Virus record (IMG/VR): IMGVR_UViG_3300032050_000125
Location: 1 to 63,819 of that record
Direction: 5' to 3' (one strand)
From: a virus
DNA: 63,819 bases
Both the position numbers and the translations under genes were made by a program. Under the pieces are notes generated by a model. The model did not search any database and was not told where the DNA came from. It was given only the letters and a program-made list of their open reading frames with translations. This document shows, in pieces, positions 10,048 to 18,277 of the stretch. Position 1 is the stretch's first letter. Each line of letters starts with the position of its first letter.

Positions 10048-11040
10048 GTGGCAGACAAAGATTTTGTAGTTAAAAATGGCTTAGTTGTTGGCGACACTGC
10101 AACGATCAATGGCGTACAGATTGACCCCTCCGGTGCTGTATCAGGCCAAATATTAAAGTTTGATGGGACTAAGTTTGCTCCAGCATCCGATGAAGGTGCT
10201 GTTGAGACAGCATCATATACTGAAACTATAGGTGATGGGACTAATTCAACTTATACTGTTACTCATAATTTAAATACTAAAGACATTGTAGTTACCGTAA
10301 GAGATGCGAATAGTCCATATGATTTTGTAAATGTTAGATGGGAAGCAACTACTGAAAATGCAGTAGTTTTAGATTTTTCTGCAGTCGTTTCTTCTTCTTC
10401 AAGAAGGGTATTTATAACTTCTGCTGGCACACTTGATTATTATGTTGCAACCATTGGCAATGGATCAGATTCTAGTATAAACCTAGATCATAATCTTGGT
10501 TCCAGAGATGTTTCTGTTGTTGTAAGATCAGCTGATTCTCCATATGAAGTTGTCCAAGCATTAGCATATTCGCCTACAGCACAAAGAGTTACTTTAGATT
10601 TTTCTGCTCCTCCAAGCTCTAATTCACTAGTTGCTTCCGTATACTTGCCTGCAACAAGTGCATCATATTCGGCTATTGTTGGGGATGGTTCTTCAACAAG
10701 TTTTACAATAACACATAATTTAAATACTAGAGACGTTGGTTTGATTACTAGATCATTGACTGGTCAATTTGATTTAATTATAACTAGATGGGAAGCTACC
10801 ACAGCCAATACTGCTACTGTATACTTTGAAGAACCTCCGTCAAGCAATTCAAGAAAAATAACAGTATTCACTAGTGTTGGTGGCAGTAGATATGTTCCTG
10901 CACTAAGTGAAATTGCTGCACAGATTCCTTCAAGCTCATCAGCTTCCGGCAATACTGGTGATATAGCTTATGACGAAAATTATATTTATATTTGCGTTTC
11001 TACAAATACTTGGAAAAGAGCTGGTTTGAGCACTTGGTAG
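10048..11040 (+). CDS. fibre-associated protein with three copies of a beta module (330 aa)
   Basis: GTG start at 10048, with AGGGA about 12 bp upstream. After an N-terminal segment like that of the fibre at 6585 (VAIDPAGATSDQVLKFDGTKF there, QIDPSGAVSGQILKFDGTKF here), it has three copies of a roughly 75-residue module: Y..TIGDG....YTVTHNL.T.D, SPYDFVNVRWEATT, LDFS..PSSNS. The C-terminus (SGNTGDIAYDENYIYICVS) resembles the end domain of many phage structural proteins. It is probably a short fibre or adhesin built from the same cassette found once in each of two neighbouring fibres. No in-frame CGG. Confidence 0.75.
   Translation: MADKDFVVKNGLVVGDTATINGVQIDPSGAVSGQILKFDGTKFAPASDEGAVETASYTETIGDGTNSTYTVTHNLNTKDIVVTVRDANSPYDFVNVRWEATTENAVVLDFSAVVSSSSRRVFITSAGTLDYYVATIGNGSDSSINLDHNLGSRDVSVVVRSADSPYEVVQALAYSPTAQRVTLDFSAPPSSNSLVASVYLPATSASYSAIVGDGSSTSFTITHNLNTRDVGLITRSLTGQFDLIITRWEATTANTATVYFEEPPSSNSRKITVFTSVGGSRYVPALSEIAAQIPSSSSASGNTGDIAYDENYIYICVSTNTWKRAGLSTW
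10213..10886 (+). repeat. three tandem copies of a ~225-bp fibre cassette
   Basis: Copies begin near 10213, 10438 and 10669. All encode [YT]..IG[DN]G..S with THNL.[TS]RDV and end in a PPSSNS-like turn. Single copies occur near 6990 and 2000 in other fibres. Confidence 0.7.
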
Positions 11041-11046
11041 TTTTTG

Positions 11047-11055
11047 TGATATAAT
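11047..11055 (+). promoter_or_regulatory. extended -10 promoter TGATATAAT, leaderless geometry
   Basis: TG-A-TATAAT with exactly six bases between the hexamer and ATG 11062, so the expected transcription start is the A of the start codon. There is no Shine-Dalgarno before this gene. The same geometry recurs before 20201. Confidence 0.6.
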
Positions 11056-11061
11056 TTATTT

Positions 11062-11868
11062 ATGTCCATAGAAGAACAACAAATAAATATCACAATTCCT
11101 AAAGAAAAAATTCAAGAATGGAATGTTTTCTTTGCACTCCCATGTTATGATTCTCATGTAACAGAGCCTTTTATGATGAGCTTTTTACAAGCTCTTTTAT
11201 ATTATAAAGAAATTGGCTTAAAATATTCTGTTTGCACGATATCAGATTCGTTAATTAATCGCGCAAGAAACAATCTTGTTGCCAAGTTTATGGGCGCAGA
11301 AGTCTTTACCCATATGGTTTTTATTGATGTTGATCTTCAGTTTGACAAAGAGGCAATTTTAAAACTCCTTTGGCATGATAAAGATGTCATGACCGCTTCT
11401 TATCCAATTAAAGAAATTAATTGGGATAGAGTAAAAGAGGGTGTTAATAATGGGCTTGAATCAAAAGATCTTATGGAATACGCTTCAAGATATGTTGTTC
11501 ACTTAACTGAACCAGGGAATAACAAGCTTAATGTAGACAACGGTGCAATTGAATGCTTTGAAGCAGGAACTGGCTTTATGGTAATTAAGCGTGAAGTTTT
11601 TGAAAAAATGTTTAAAAAGTATAAGAAATTAAAATATAAAGATGATACTGGAGCTCTGTCGGGCAACGAGGCAGAAAATGCGTATGCCTTATTTAATTCT
11701 TATGTTGATGAAACTGGTAGATTCTTGTCAGAAGATTATGGCTTTTGTAGATATTGGCAAAAAATGGGTGGCAAAGTTTGGGTTGATCCAACCATTAATT
11801 TAACTCACTTTGGCCGCATAAAATATGTCGGAAAAATGTTAGAATTTTTAAAGAGAATAACACAATAA
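11062..11868 (+). CDS. GT-A-type glycosyltransferase-like protein (268 aa)
   Basis: The N-terminal strand NVFFALPCYDSHV and the motif VFIDVDLQFD (D.D, about residues 90-98) are those of GT-A glycosyltransferases that use a metal-bound nucleotide sugar. GTGFMVIKREVFEKM (about 171-185) and LSEDYGFCRYWQKMGG (about 220-235) are the later conserved parts of this phage/bacterial family. It starts at ATG 11062 directly after an extended -10 element, with no ribosome site, so it may be translated from a leaderless mRNA. It lies between fibre genes, suggesting fibre or cell-surface glycan work (inference). Confidence 0.75.
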   Translation: MSIEEQQINITIPKEKIQEWNVFFALPCYDSHVTEPFMMSFLQALLYYKEIGLKYSVCTISDSLINRARNNLVAKFMGAEVFTHMVFIDVDLQFDKEAILKLLWHDKDVMTASYPIKEINWDRVKEGVNNGLESKDLMEYASRYVVHLTEPGNNKLNVDNGAIECFEAGTGFMVIKREVFEKMFKKYKKLKYKDDTGALSGNEAENAYALFNSYVDETGRFLSEDYGFCRYWQKMGGKVWVDPTINLTHFGRIKYVGKMLEFLKRITQ

Positions 11869-11882
11869 TTTTAGAATATTTC

Positions 11883-11892
11883 TATTACTATA
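11883..11892 (+). promoter_or_regulatory. TATTACTATA motif, candidate late promoter element
   Basis: Perfect copy of the motif, 36 bp upstream of the ATG of the fibre gene at 11928. Confidence 0.5.
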
Positions 11893-11927
11893 TCAATAGC
11901 TTTTTATAATCCTAAGCTAGGAGCGAT

Positions 11928-13856
11928 ATGGCACGTTTAAGAACAGAAACCGCACCTGAAATTACGGTGTATGATGAATCAGCAGTATTCAAGGCAGCAT
12001 CAGGCGCAACAGCCCCTCTCGTAGAGTTTAAAAACTCTAGTGGTTCAGTCGTTGCTAATATAGCAGCAAACGGAGTAATGAACGTTACTTCTGTTGTTGC
12101 ATCAAATGCAGGAACAGGATCAACTGCTCTTGCAACAAGGGGATACGTAGATTCACTAACAGCTGGAATCAACTGGCATGAAGTTGCTAATTATGCAACA
12201 GCTGCAGCTCTTCCAACATGCACTTACGCGAATGGTTCAAGTGGCGCAGGAGCAACACTTACTGGTGATAGTAATGGTAGATTAACTGTCGATGGATCTC
12301 AGGTCACAACTGGTCAATCAGTTTTAGTAAAAAACCAATCCAATGCAGCGCATAACGGTATTTATACTGTAACTGAGCAGGGAGCTACATCAACAACCGC
12401 ATTTATTCTTACACGTAGAACAGATGCAGACAATAGCACTGCTGGTCAATTAAAGACCGGTGACGCACTTCTAGTTCTTTCTGGTTCAGCAAATTCTGGA
12501 CAAGGTTTCATACTTACATCAACTGGCTCTGGTGGGTCTGGCGCATTTGTGCTTGGGACTGATGATTTAACATATACTCAGTTTACAGGCACTGCCACAT
12601 TGTCAGCTGGCAATGGTTTAACAAAAACTGGCAACAGCCTTGATGTTGTTACAGCAAGCTCTTCAAGAATAGTTATCAATGCTGATAACATCGATCTTGC
12701 AGAGGTAGCGCAGAGTAATACAACAGGTTCAAATACAACAACATTTGTTACTGGATTAACTGTTGATTCATATGGCAGAGTGTCTGGAACCGCAACCGCA
12801 AACGTTTCATTTGTCGGCTATGCTACAGCAGCAAACGCAGCTTTAACAGGCACACCAACAGCACCAACAGCGGCAGTTGGTACAAACAATACGCAAATTG
12901 CAACAACAGCTTTCGTCGTTGCTCAAATATCAGATGATGCTATTTTGAAGACAACAGCAAATGCTAAAGGTGATATTTTTACTGCTACAGCGAATGATAC
13001 TCCAGCAGTTCTTTCTGTTGGAACAGATGGATATTACTTAAAAGCTAATTCATCTGCTGCTACTGGCATTGAATGGGCTTCAATTCCAACAATCAATAAT
13101 CTTGATGATATTGGCGACGTTGCAGTAACAGGCGCAACAAATGGTCAGTTTTTAAAATATAATGGTTCAGCTTGGGTTAGCACAGGGCTTGCTGAAACAA
13201 TTGGCGTATCAGAACTTTCTGATGTAACAATAACTTCAGCAGTTACAAATCAAGTCCTTCTTTATAACGGATCGGCTTGGGTTAACACATCTAACCCAAC
13301 AGTTGCTGGAAACTTAACTGTTTCTGGTAACTTGACAGTTTCTGGGACTACAACAAGTATTAATACAGAAACACTTACAATTGATGATAATATCATTATA
13401 TTAAATAACAATGAAGCTGGCACACCAAGCCAGAACGCTGGAATTGAAGTAGAGCGTGGAACCTCAACAAATGTTGTTTTCCGCTGGAATGAAACAGACG
13501 ATTGTTGGGAGTTTACAAACGATGGCACAGTATATCAAAGAATATTTAGTGATACGGTCACAAACGCCCAGACAGCAAGCTATACTCTAGTTTTAGGTGA
13601 TAGAGGCGACATGGTTGAAATGAACGTAGGATCAGCGAATAACCTTACTGTACCGAGCAATTCAAACGTTGCTTTCCCAGTCGGAACAACAATTACAGTT
13701 CTTCAAACTGGATCTGGTCAAACAACAATTGCTGCTCAAGCTGGAGTTACAGTTAACGCCACACCAGGTCTTAAGTTGCGTACGCAGTGGTCATCTGCTA
13801 CACTTATCAAACGCGCTACTGATACATGGGTAGCTTTAGGAGACTTGGCGGCATAA
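11928..13856 (+). CDS. tail fibre protein (642 aa)
   Basis: ATG 11928 with AGGAG at 11918-11922. The N-terminal domain has ATRGYVDSLTAGINWHEV and NGIYTVTEQG, a widespread phage tail-fibre domain at about residues 65-210. It is followed by NLDDIGDV/YNGSAWV repeats, a NLTVSGNLTVSGTTTSINTE module and the terminal domain that ends GDLAA, shared with the fibre at 755. It is immediately followed by the FPPY/F-repeat gene at 13858. Predicted trimeric adhesin; the receptor is unknown. All arginines use codons other than CGG. Confidence 0.85.
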   Translation: MARLRTETAPEITVYDESAVFKAASGATAPLVEFKNSSGSVVANIAANGVMNVTSVVASNAGTGSTALATRGYVDSLTAGINWHEVANYATAAALPTCTYANGSSGAGATLTGDSNGRLTVDGSQVTTGQSVLVKNQSNAAHNGIYTVTEQGATSTTAFILTRRTDADNSTAGQLKTGDALLVLSGSANSGQGFILTSTGSGGSGAFVLGTDDLTYTQFTGTATLSAGNGLTKTGNSLDVVTASSSRIVINADNIDLAEVAQSNTTGSNTTTFVTGLTVDSYGRVSGTATANVSFVGYATAANAALTGTPTAPTAAVGTNNTQIATTAFVVAQISDDAILKTTANAKGDIFTATANDTPAVLSVGTDGYYLKANSSAATGIEWASIPTINNLDDIGDVAVTGATNGQFLKYNGSAWVSTGLAETIGVSELSDVTITSAVTNQVLLYNGSAWVNTSNPTVAGNLTVSGNLTVSGTTTSINTETLTIDDNIIILNNNEAGTPSQNAGIEVERGTSTNVVFRWNETDDCWEFTNDGTVYQRIFSDTVTNAQTASYTLVLGDRGDMVEMNVGSANNLTVPSNSNVAFPVGTTITVLQTGSGQTTIAAQAGVTVNATPGLKLRTQWSSATLIKRATDTWVALGDLAA

Positions 13857-13857
13857 T

Positions 13858-14260
13858 ATGAGTACAAACAGGGTACCAGAACCTGGTAAAGGTTCTAAAA
13901 GAAAAGCAGCAAAACCAACAGTAGCAGCACGGAACAGCCGATTCAACTGCTAATACAACGATAACAAGCGCTGGTTTTACTGTTGGGACACCAATTGACA
14001 CTGCAACAGCAGTTGCAGCAGATCTCAATAAGGTTAAAACCGCACTAACAGATACAACTGTTACTCCTTTAGGTACAGCAATTTCATATGAAAGACACGC
14101 TCCGTTTTTCCCACCATACTTTCCACCATATTTCCCACCATACTTCCCACCATACTTCCCACCATGGTTCCCACCATTCTTTCCCCCATTCTTTCCCCCA
14201 TTCTTCCCACCTTTCTTTCCACCTTTCTTTCCACCTTTTTTCCCACCAGGATTTAAGTAA
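13858..14260 (+). CDS. FPP(Y/W/F)-repeat small virion protein (133 aa, needs one +1 shift)
   Basis: ATG 13858 is 1 bp after the fibre stop. The zero frame encodes 24 residues ending AAKPTVAA, then meets CGGA at 13930; +1 continues TADSTANTTITSAGFTVG and runs to TAA 14258. The C-terminal half is twelve FPPx tetrapeptides: four with Y, one W, six F, one G. The new frame has TAG at 13922 and the old frame TAA at 13951, confining the shift to 13925-13950. It is a paralogue of the protein at 4482, with the site in the same place. A role as a fibre-tip or bundling protein is inferred from position; it could also be a substrate for the neighbouring prolyl-hydroxylase-like enzymes. Confidence 0.8.
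13930..13933 (+). other. in-frame CGGA, +1 frame-change site 4
   Basis: Context GCA-CGGA-ACA. Its position after KPTVAA matches site 2 in the paralogue, so the frame change was kept across a gene duplication. Confidence 0.9.
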
Positions 14261-14286
14261 AAATTAATTGTAAAGTAGGTTAAAGA

Positions 14287-14961
14287 GTGATAACTAATTT
14301 AGCGGATATATGGAACTTAATTCCTATATCCGCTTTTTTAGTTTGTTGTTTAATAATAAATTTATTACAAAATAATGAAAAATTTCTTCTAATATTTAGA
14401 AAAAATGGATCTATTAATCCAAAAGAAAGTTATAGTTCTGGGCAATTAATACAAAGTGGTATAAGTTTTGTTATTGCAGTTGGTTGGATTTATTTAATAA
14501 TTACACAGATTAGATTTGATGTTTGGAGCAATATACCCATCAGAACATTAGGTTTAATGTATTTAGCTTCAGATATAATGGCTCTTGTTAAATCTGATAA
14601 ATTACTTCAGAAGTCTACAAAGTATCATCATTATGGCGCCATAGCTATGGCTATTATGGCTTTATGTGTTGATTTTCAAGATTCAAATATTGGTCAACTT
14701 GGCGCATCGTACTGCTTTACGGCTGCTGCAGCCTCATCAGTTAACGCCTACCTAGCTCTTAAACTTTACTATAAGGTAAGTTTATTAAAAATAATAGCCA
14801 AATATAATTATGCAGTTACCTTCACGATGAACATGACTTATCATATTTTGAATTGGCAAAAAAGTATAGCTGGATATATTTATCTTATAATTATAATTGG
14901 CCCAATATGGGCAGATATAACACTTTTAAAATCTTTATTCCGTAAAGAAAAATTACAATAA
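14287..14961 (+). CDS. multi-pass membrane protein of unknown function (224 aa)
   Basis: GTG start at 14287. About six or seven hydrophobic segments are visible (for example IPISAFLVCCLIINLL, SGISFVIAVGWIYLII, AIAMAIMALCVDF, IAGYIYLIIIIGPIW). A YHHYGAIAM motif in the middle recalls TLC-type membrane proteins, but I would not assign that family. It ends convergently with the - strand oxygenase gene (9-bp overlap). Membrane proteins are rare in virion clusters, so this looks like an accessory gene at the edge of the island. Confidence 0.6.
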   Translation: MITNLADIWNLIPISAFLVCCLIINLLQNNEKFLLIFRKNGSINPKESYSSGQLIQSGISFVIAVGWIYLIITQIRFDVWSNIPIRTLGLMYLASDIMALVKSDKLLQKSTKYHHYGAIAMAIMALCVDFQDSNIGQLGASYCFTAAAASSVNAYLALKLYYKVSLLKIIAKYNYAVTFTMNMTYHILNWQKSIAGYIYLIIIIGPIWADITLLKSLFRKEKLQ

Positions 14962-15588
14962 TTTAGTTATTGTATAAAAAGAAGGAGTAGTATATCTTTC
15001 TCCTGAAAGTACTTTTTTTACTCCATGAAGATAGTTAATATCTCCTGGATGAGCTACGGCAAGTCCGGGCTCAGGTTTAACTTCAAGAGCATGCTGAGGA
15101 TAGTATAATTCTCCCCCAGTAAAATTATCATTGTAATAAATTAATGAATTTAAATCATATGTTGGGAATGGATTTGGTGATCCATCATTGAGCTGCTTGT
15201 CAGCATGAGGTTGCTGTTCAAGACCAGGAAACCACCTTATAATAACAGGGGGTCTTACAGTTAGTTTGACTTTAAAATTGTCTTCTAAAAGCCATTTCAT
15301 TTTTATAATGTATTTATCAACTAAATTGTATACATCTAAGTTAATTCTAGATAAAATTTCTCCACTACACTGACGATTCTGCCAGTAAGACGCATCATAT
15401 GTGCAGGTCCCGTCTTCAGCATATTTATTTTTTCCAGCATCCATCCATTCATTAATGGTTGGTAAAAATTTTTGTATTGTTTTTAAATCTTCTAATTCAA
15501 CAAAATTTTTTACTATAAGAATATTATCTTTTGAAGAACCAAAATGACCAGGTTCTACTAGAGATTTTTCTTCTGGTTGAAAATCCAT
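14953..15588 (-). CDS. 2-oxoglutarate/Fe(II) oxygenase, prolyl-4-hydroxylase-like (211 aa)
   Basis: The only - strand gene. The double-stranded beta-helix core shows the iron triad H128-x-D130 (PHADKQL) and H188 (YLHGV) and the 2-oxoglutarate-binding R198 (GERYTTPSFYT). The GGELYYPQ segment is typical of P4H-like phage enzymes. It would hydroxylate a protein or small molecule using O2 and 2-oxoglutarate. The start ATG 15588 has GAGGAG just upstream (15595-15600 on the + strand as ctcctc). It is transcribed divergently from the oxygenase at 15664. No in-frame CGG; it contains an intact CCC-GGA Pro-Gly pair. Confidence 0.85.
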   Translation of the reverse strand: MDFQPEEKSLVEPGHFGSSKDNILIVKNFVELEDLKTIQKFLPTINEWMDAGKNKYAEDGTCTYDASYWQNRQCSGEILSRINLDVYNLVDKYIIKMKWLLEDNFKVKLTVRPPVIIRWFPGLEQQPHADKQLNDGSPNPFPTYDLNSLIYYNDNFTGGELYYPQHALEVKPEPGLAVAHPGDINYLHGVKKVLSGERYTTPSFYTITKLL

Positions 15589-15614
15589 ATTTTGCTCCTC
15601 AGCTTATACTTATA

Positions 15615-15629
15615 TGATATAGTATATCA
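15615..15629. promoter_or_regulatory. 15-bp palindrome holding two overlapping divergent extended -10 elements
   Basis: TGATATA-G-TATATCA. Read on +, it gives TG-A-TATAGT (hexamer 15618-15623) for the gene at 15664; read on -, it gives TG-A-TATACT for the gene ending at 14953. The two promoters would exclude each other, and the palindrome could also be an operator. Confidence 0.55.
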
Positions 15630-15663
15630 CTAAACAATTTTACTGATCGAAAGAAGTCAAAAA

Positions 15664-16398
15664 ATGGAATTTTTTCATGTAGGAGCCTGCGCTAATCCAG
15701 AAGATAATAGAAAATTTGGGATCTATTTGTATAGAAACGCCATTCCAAGAGAGCTTAACATTCCAGAAAGATTAGAGGCAACTATCGGCAATAGTACGCA
15801 TGATCTTTTTAAGTGGTCTGAAGCGATGGTAGGATATAATACAAAAATGCCAGACTACAGAGATTGTGTTGACCTAAAAATGAGTCCATCTCATTGGCAG
15901 TATCTTACCCCAGAATTTGAAGAAGTCAGAAAGTGTTATGAAGATGTTGAAACACATCTCAAAAAATGTCTGACTCACTATGAATCTCTCTACAATTTTA
16001 AAATGGACTACATGGAAGCTATTAACTTTGTAAGATATAACCCTGGTCAACACTTTGCTGTTCATGCAGATCATGGCTTTTCATACAGCTGTACTGTGTC
16101 TTCGGTGATATATTTAAATGATGATTATGAGGGTGGGGAATTGTGGTTTCCATACTTAGATATCAATTTTAAACCTCAAGCCGGAGATATTATTCTCTTT
16201 CCATCAACTTTTATTTATGCACATGCCTCCTTAAAAGTGACCAGTGGGACTAAATATTCAGCAGTTACAATGTTTGACTACAATGACAATAATCATAAAT
16301 ATGCCATTGGGTATACTGCTGATGGTCCTGTGGTCAATCAAACTGCTGGAATAACAAAAGGCACAAACCAGCCTATAACCTACCCAATGCCAGGATGA
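15664..16398 (+). CDS. 2-oxoglutarate/Fe(II) oxygenase (244 aa)
   Basis: Core motifs: H134-A-D136 (HADHG), the GGELWFPYLDINFKPQAGD turn, H187 (YAHASLKV) and K197 in the place where the 2-oxoglutarate-binding arginine usually stands. The family binds Fe(II) and 2-oxoglutarate and hydroxylates peptides or metabolites. ATG 15664 has a purine-rich GAAAGAAG site. First gene of the + strand accessory operon, with the peroxidase-like gene starting 7 bp after its stop. The Lys in place of Arg is seen in other family members and need not abolish activity. Confidence 0.8.
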   Translation: MEFFHVGACANPEDNRKFGIYLYRNAIPRELNIPERLEATIGNSTHDLFKWSEAMVGYNTKMPDYRDCVDLKMSPSHWQYLTPEFEEVRKCYEDVETHLKKCLTHYESLYNFKMDYMEAINFVRYNPGQHFAVHADHGFSYSCTVSSVIYLNDDYEGGELWFPYLDINFKPQAGDIILFPSTFIYAHASLKVTSGTKYSAVTMFDYNDNNHKYAIGYTADGPVVNQTAGITKGTNQPITYPMPG

Positions 16399-16405
16399 GA
16401 CACCC

Positions 16406-17020
16406 ATGTTAGAGAAAAACGAACTACCAACGCTTCAAACATTTGAACAGTCTTTATATGACGTATCTATCAATTCTATTAATGGAGAAAAAGATATTTT
16501 ATCAAGATATAAGGGTAAGGTTACAATGATTACAAATGTAACAGGAGAGTGTGCTAATTCAGCCCAATACCCAATTATTGAATCTTTATATCATGAGTAT
16601 AAAGATCAGGGTTTTGAAGTACTTGCAATACCAAGCACAGACTTTTGCGAATTTGCCTATGGAGAATTTGCTGATACAAGTGCAACAGCAGAAAATATGA
16701 GAGCACACATGCAGAATCACTATAAAACAGATTTGCCATATACTGAAATGGTTACCATCAAAAAAGATGAAGATTCTGGATTAGCTCCACATAAGCTTTA
16801 TGATATTCTTCAATATGGTGGGTTCCCAGCAAACGGTGGTCCAGTCCAAGGAAACTTTGAAAAGTTTATTATCTCTAGAGATGGAAAAAAAATGTTTAGA
16901 TTTTGTAACTCAGATCTTCTTGATCTAGCTTTTGACGCAGGAAATAGAAAAACTAATTCGCAACAGTCTTTAATTAATATTAAAGCAGCTATTGAGGTTC
17001 TTTTAGAAGAACTTGTTTAA
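16406..17020 (+). CDS. glutathione-peroxidase-like thioredoxin-fold protein (204 aa)
   Basis: The N-terminus SLYDVSINSINGEKDILSRY-KGKV and NVTGECANSAQY follow the glutathione peroxidase pattern (YDF...DG...L..YKGKV..NVAS.CG.T.QY). The peroxidatic cysteine is C49. 'FEKFIISRDGKKMFRF' near residue 155 is the conserved C-terminal strand. It would reduce peroxides with a thiol donor. Linked to oxygenases, it may protect Fe(II) enzymes or handle reactive oxygen (inference). A second, Cys-altered member lies at 20508. Confidence 0.7.
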   Translation: MLEKNELPTLQTFEQSLYDVSINSINGEKDILSRYKGKVTMITNVTGECANSAQYPIIESLYHEYKDQGFEVLAIPSTDFCEFAYGEFADTSATAENMRAHMQNHYKTDLPYTEMVTIKKDEDSGLAPHKLYDILQYGGFPANGGPVQGNFEKFIISRDGKKMFRFCNSDLLDLAFDAGNRKTNSQQSLINIKAAIEVLLEELV

Positions 17021-17023
17021 TGT

Positions 17024-17728
17024 ATGACTAAAGTTACTTTAACAAAAACTCATCAAAATCCACCAGAAATAGTCCAATCACGTCTTAAAAGAGACTGGAT
17101 GGATAATACCTATAAAAAACACGCCTATCAATGTCTCCCAGTCACAACCGCTAATGTCAGCGGGTGGGAGCTAATTCTTCCACAAGATGTAGTTGTGCAG
17201 TGGGATGGCGGCAACACCGTGCCAAAAATCCTAGAAGGAGAATTTTATAAAGATAGGCAGTTAGCATATGGGGGAATAGTAGGCATGGTTTCATTTTCGG
17301 TTGGTTGGGCTTTTGGTACGGAAGATGGTTATGAAACATATATTAGTGGTCCACCAAACTATAACATCGATGGAGCTTTTGCTCTTTCAGCTATAATTCC
17401 TTCAAGTTGGTGGCCAGATGAGTTCCAAATGAATTGGATGATTACTAAAATAAATGAGCCAGTCACTTTTTCTGCTGGAACACCATTTATGTTTTTTAAT
17501 ATCTTTAAAAGTAATGTTTTAGAATCGGTTAAGTTTGAGGTAGACAATCTTTGGGATAAGCCAGATCTCATGGAGGCCAGACAAGCATACGGCGAAGAAA
17601 AAATGAGAAAAAATAGAGAAGAGCCCTGGACATGGATGAAGGGCATAAAAACTGGCTTAAATGAAAAGGGCGAAAGAATAGGCCCAGCAAATTCTGGTTT
17701 AATAAAATTAGAAAATCCAAAAATTTAA
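17024..17728 (+). CDS. DUF6065-like protein (234 aa)
   Basis: AYQCLPVTTANVSGWELILPQDVVV with WDGG, then GPPNYNIDGAFALS and MNWMITKINEPVTFSAGTPFMFF are the hallmarks I associate with DUF6065, a beta-rich family found in phages and bacteria next to oxygenase genes. The catalytic role is unknown. It starts at ATG 17024, 3 bp after the preceding stop. The C-terminal 60 residues are charged and Lys/Glu rich. Confidence 0.6.
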   Translation: MTKVTLTKTHQNPPEIVQSRLKRDWMDNTYKKHAYQCLPVTTANVSGWELILPQDVVVQWDGGNTVPKILEGEFYKDRQLAYGGIVGMVSFSVGWAFGTEDGYETYISGPPNYNIDGAFALSAIIPSSWWPDEFQMNWMITKINEPVTFSAGTPFMFFNIFKSNVLESVKFEVDNLWDKPDLMEARQAYGEEKMRKNREEPWTWMKGIKTGLNEKGERIGPANSGLIKLENPKI

Positions 17729-17749
17729 ACATAAAATTTTACAGATATT

Positions 17750-17759
17750 TATTACTATT
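17750..17759 (+). promoter_or_regulatory. TATTACTATT motif, candidate late promoter element
   Basis: One mismatch to the TATTACTATA consensus, 42 bp before ATG 17792, in a 63-bp intergenic gap. Confidence 0.45.
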
Positions 17760-17791
17760 AAGCTAACGTTATAACTAAAAAGTGAGGAAGA

Positions 17792-18043
17792 ATGGATTTT
17801 TCATTAATTTCAAATTCAGAAAAAAAGAAGAGCGCAGAAACAGCACTCCGCAACGTTGAAGACGACTTGTATAGACTGATTCATCAACTTGGAGAAGACC
17901 CTGAAACATTTAATCCAAGCACCTTTGTCTTTGACTCATCCTCTTCTGCAGAAGAAGATAGAGACTTTGCGATCAAGAGAGACATTAGCGCTAATTTAAC
18001 AAAATTAACCACTCTAAAAGCAAAAATACAACAACTTTCGTAA
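17792..18043 (+). CDS. small helical protein, family A (83 aa)
   Basis: ATG 17792 with GAGGAAG. The helix-turn segment VEDDLYRLIHQLGEDPETFNPSTF resembles YLEKSIYMLAVLLGIDPDNV in the protein at 18053 and YIEKQLAYFMFMVGLDPESL at 18486. I infer three diverged paralogues. Function is unknown; high charge and the C-terminal KLTTLKAKIQQL suggest a coiled helix. Confidence 0.6.
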   Translation: MDFSLISNSEKKKSAETALRNVEDDLYRLIHQLGEDPETFNPSTFVFDSSSSAEEDRDFAIKRDISANLTKLTTLKAKIQQLS

Positions 18044-18052
18044 GGGAGAGAC

Positions 18053-18271
18053 ATGCAAAACGTGAGTTCAGCGGAATTGCTTTCTGTAAAAAATAAAGCT
18101 ATTTCATATTTAGAAAAATCAATATATATGTTGGCTGTTCTTTTGGGGATTGATCCAGATAATGTTTCTTCATCTATGCAAAAACCAGCTGAGATTGTAG
18201 GCGCTAATCAAGAATTAGCTTTTGAATCGTTAATTAACCAAGTTACAGTTCTTGAGAACTTAAAAGGCTAA
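18053..18271 (+). CDS. small helical protein, family A (72 aa)
   Basis: ATG 18053 with GGGAG (taagggagagac). It carries the shared L.K...ML..LLGIDPDNV helix and a C-terminal helix NQVTVLENLKG. It is 9 bp downstream of its paralogue at 17792. No recognised domain. Confidence 0.6.
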   Translation: MQNVSSAELLSVKNKAISYLEKSIYMLAVLLGIDPDNVSSSMQKPAEIVGANQELAFESLINQVTVLENLKG

Positions 18272-18277
18272 TAAAAT

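Noticed and set aside
14100-14250. CRISPR-like or tandem DNA repeat array.
   Set aside because: The 12-bp periodicity is the FPPx protein repeat; units vary at third positions and there are no spacers.
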